A program made the position numbers and the translations under genes. Positions 60,780 to 64,000 of a stretch of 64,000 nucleotides of DNA are shown piece after piece (within the stretch, counting starts at the first letter, position 1; each line of letters starts with the position of its first letter). Source of the DNA: Musa acuminata AAA Group (Eukaryota > Streptophyta > Magnoliopsida > Zingiberales > Musaceae); contig NC_088338.1 of the NCBI RefSeq assembly GCF_036884655.1, positions 3,664,001-3,728,000 on the forward strand. The letters run 5' to 3'. Under the pieces are notes generated by a model. That model was not told the origin of the DNA and did not search any database. It worked only from the letters and a program-made list of their open reading frames with translations.

Positions 60780-63700
60780 CTCCCTCGTGCCGCTTCGGCA
60801 ACACCTACGTCTCAGAGAGCAAGACAACCTCAACAATAACCCCCGAATGAAAACCAAAAAAGCAATCGGAGGGATCCGAGCTCGGAATCAGTAGCAGCAC
60901 ACAGCTTACCAGGCGCTGGAGGAAGAACCTGGAGATCTAAGCCAGCTCGAGAGAAGTCGAAAGGAAACCCTAGGCGAGGAGGAGTGAAGTGGATGGGCGG
61001 AGGTTGAAGGCGGAGGCGGAGGCGTGCGCTGCTACTTGACGCAACGTTTAGAGACCCACCGTCGGTGTGGTGGGAGTGAGGACAAGAATGATGCAGACGG
61101 GGGCGGGGGCCTAGAAAAATAGGCACTGTTTTCCAAGTATTACGACTTTGCCATGATAAACCACAATATTTAATCGTCTGCTTTTAATTCTATAATAATA
61201 ATAATAATAATTCACCCCAAACATGTATATAAGTTGGCAAATACCGATTCAAATTTTTTGGAAATATTGTGATTATTTAATTACCAGTTGGCCTGTTGTG
61301 AACCATTTAAAAGGTGGCATAGAATCGAAAACAAGGGTGATTTGGTCATTTAATGGTCCCCAAAGTTTTCGAACCGAATGTTTCAAACTATCTATTCCAA
61401 AGGAGTTTTCCGCAACGGTCAAATGCGTTATATATAACACGACCACCGAAATGGGTTTCCTTTTAATGTGGTCAGTGGTCTCGCGCATTTGCCCCCCGCA
61501 GATGCTCGAATCACTGCTTTAACCAAAACGCACTCCCATTTCCGTTTCTTGCGTCCATCCACAACCCGTATGAGGTGGCGGAGGGTGGCGCATCAGTTTG
61601 GCGTGCGGGTGACGCAGGCACACGGGACCGATGGAAGGGGCGTATGAGTCTTTACGGTCGGAGACCACCACATCAAAAGGTGCGCAGCTTCGATGTGGGA
61701 CCCACCCCTGCTGGAGAGTACCCCTCTCATCAGTATGCGCCTCTCTCTTTTTTATGCGGCGACCCCATTCATTGATTTCAAGTTTCAAATACGGATTATG
61801 AAATAAAATAAAAAAATTCTCGAAAAAATAAATCATCATAAATTCATGCATAACGTCAATATTTTTAAATATATTTTTTTTACATCAAAAATTATTTTAT
61901 CCCTATCACTTACGAAAAATATATATGTCTCGTTCTTTTGACGTAACGCTCATATCACTTATGGTACACGTGGAGACACAAACGATCACTCGTAATATAA
62001 ACGACCATCGAGATATGTCTAGAAGAAGCACAAGGGTCGATGAATTAGAAACGTAAAAAAAATATTACTATACTTAAATTATTTGAGAAAAATTAAAAAT
62101 TATATGAGGAATATTTTTATATAGAACTCGAACAAGTATTAAAGTCAAACGAGAAGTTAATTTGAAGGTTGATTACGTAAAATCACTGACCATTATTCGA
62201 TCAAAGAGGCATCCGATCAAACTTAGGATGTTCAATCTGACATTAACAAGATATGAGAGAATGTCAATCTATATATTACTGTACATGATAGAAAAGAAAA
62301 TGATTTGAGCGTATTGTTTATCTAAAATTAATCTCTTTTTTTTTTTAACTCCGCTTTCATTCGAACCACGACTCTAATTTGATATATGAGTTAGGTTAGA
62401 TAAGATGCCACTAAGGAAGAAACATGTAATGACGTACATGAGGAGGAGGCATTCGGGCCAATCCGCTTTAGGAGATGCTGTGGTCCCAGGTGGGTCCCAC
62501 TGTCGTCTTCACCGCCCTAACTCCTGCTGTCGTTTCGCGCCGCAGCTCACAATCGGAAAGTGTGCGGCTTCTACGACACGTCGAAGGCCATGGTATAAAG
62601 TACCAATTAATGGGTGGACGCGTGGTCTTCTTCCAATTAAATGGTGACATAGATACGTAAATTATTGTAGTCTCCCACCCACCACCCAAAAAGAAATTTT
62701 TTGGGCGAATTTCCAAAAAAAAAATATATTAACTTCAAAGTGTTTTTTTCTATAGATTATCCTAAGTTAAAAAATTTATAAAATATTTTTAAAAAAATAA
62801 TTATTTTACTCGTGTCTGTCATTATCCTCCATCCTGCCTTCATTCATTCATGCTCGATCGTATATTTACTCATATTTGATCATGCTTTTACTCCATTAAT
62901 TATCCCCTTCCTGATTAGGTGACCGGGTTAGGTGAAAACCTGATTGGGACTAGTGGGCTGGTTGGGTAGAAACCTGGTTAGGACTGAGGTTACAATGAAA
63001 ATTTTTATAATTATAAAAGTAAAATATTTTTTCATACGGATAAAGATAGTCTATAAAAATCTTTCGAATTTGGGATGCTATGGGAGAAAAAAAACCAGAA
63101 TTCACCAAAAAAAAAATTATCACTATACAATTATATAAAGTTTTAGATGCAAAAATAATAATATGTTTTCCACTTAATATGTTTCACATAAAGTCACTTA
63201 TACTAAGAGTATAAATAATATTTGAACTTAATTTAAAAATTATGTTTAATAATAGAAAATAATTATACTCGAATAATTGAGATATTCAATCTAGTGATTT
63301 TGTAGTTATCTTTAAATTTATGTTATATATATTTATATTGAATATCTCAATTATATGAGTAAATTTAAAATTAAAAAAAACCTTATAACTTTGAGTTTTT
63401 TACACTTTTGAATTTTTCTTAATTGTTATATAAAAAGATCATTTCACCCCTAACAATTTAAAAAATATTATGCTTAATCTATCGATCATTGTGTTACCAA
63501 ACAGCTCGACCCGTCCACAAAGACATAGGTGATCGGGCACTAGGTAGAGGAGGGCGCTCGATAGAGCTAGTAAGCATAAAATCACTAGGAGTAAGACGGA
63601 GGGAGGCAACTGGTGGAGGCATGAAAAAGGATAATGATTGATCAAGATAAAATATTTATTTAAAAAAAAAGGAGAGCTTTGCAAAACACATAAAGTTTGA

Positions 63701-64000
63701 AAATTTTGAGAATGTATCATATATATATTTATAATTTAAAAAAAACAATAGTACTTGAATTATCATTTGAGTTAATCACTATACATATATACTTATACGC
63801 TATAATTAAAAATTTCCTATGATTGATATTAAAACTACACATCATATTCTACATATTATAATAAGGAATTAGATGTATAATGTACTTGAGATGAATTCTT
63901 ATTTAAACTTCAAAAGTTTGATATTTGGATTATGATATCTTTCAAGCTATTTTTCACATATCTTATTGCTTTAAAATTATTTATAAAAAATATTTTTTTC
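60780..64000. other. Callose synthase 5' leader/promoter and AT-rich flank
   Basis: About 60780-61130 is GC-richer and probably the transcribed leader; on the minus strand a donor-like gcctg|gtaagc near 60908 suggests a possible leader intron. A further moderately GC-rich patch at 61500-61770 has no recognised product. From 61800 on the sequence is AT-rich. Between 62917 and 62990 there are short repeated words (gggttaggtgaaaacctg, ggttgggtagaaacctgg). I see no gene, RNA gene or clear transposon in this stretch. Confidence 0.5.

Noticed and set aside
61519..61851. 110-codon minus-strand frame upstream of callose synthase
   Set aside because: Moderate GC leaves it open, but it has no known motif and no splice or promoter context of its own.

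Overview
This window is nuclear DNA from a flowering plant. The genes carry many introns, plant-specific families are present (phi-class glutathione transferase, ARID-HMG protein, callose synthase, STY-type kinase), and AT-rich introns alternate with GC-rich first exons. The very GC-rich phi GST and the GC-rich first exon of the ubiquilin gene suggest a monocot. GGTAC-rich dispersed repeats make a Zingiberales/Musaceae-like genome my best guess, but that is inference only. No bacterial, organellar or viral gene block was seen.

Layout: (1) 719-1043 (+), the last two exons of a STY/Raf-like protein kinase. (2) 2514-3345 (+), a complete three-exon phi-class glutathione S-transferase. (3) 4688-6179 (-), a complete six-exon ARID-HMG box protein. 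(4) 8390-14005 (+), a complete six-exon histidine-phosphatase (phosphoglycerate-mutase-like) gene. (5) 14006-21699, a long gene-free stretch with a tandem duplication, a 740-bp fold-back and simple repeats, ending in a G-tract and a cluster of three G-boxes. (6) 21700-26389 (+), a complete eight-exon ubiquilin/DSK2 gene. (7) 28269-29237 (+), a single-exon uncharacterised plant protein. (8) 31301-31612 (-), an intronless histone H4 with recognisable histone promoter motifs. (9) 33009-60779 (-), a complete callose synthase gene of 42 coding exons spanning 27.8 kb. My splice reconstruction keeps phase at every junction and gives 1952 residues, the normal family length. (10) 60780-64000, AT-rich upstream flank with no gene recognised.

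The genes are independent housekeeping or stress genes (detoxification, chromatin, proteasome shuttling, cell-wall callose) and form no pathway. The unusual content is mostly non-coding. A hAT-like miniature transposon family has three copies with perfect 8-bp target duplications, one of them 1.4 kb long, carrying LTR-like sequence and lying inside a callose synthase intron. There is a diverged inverted duplication near 18 kb. Several independent tandem duplications lie in introns and flanks. Four short introns are multiples of three and contain no stop, one of them with a non-canonical GC donor. I found no convincing new multi-gene system.
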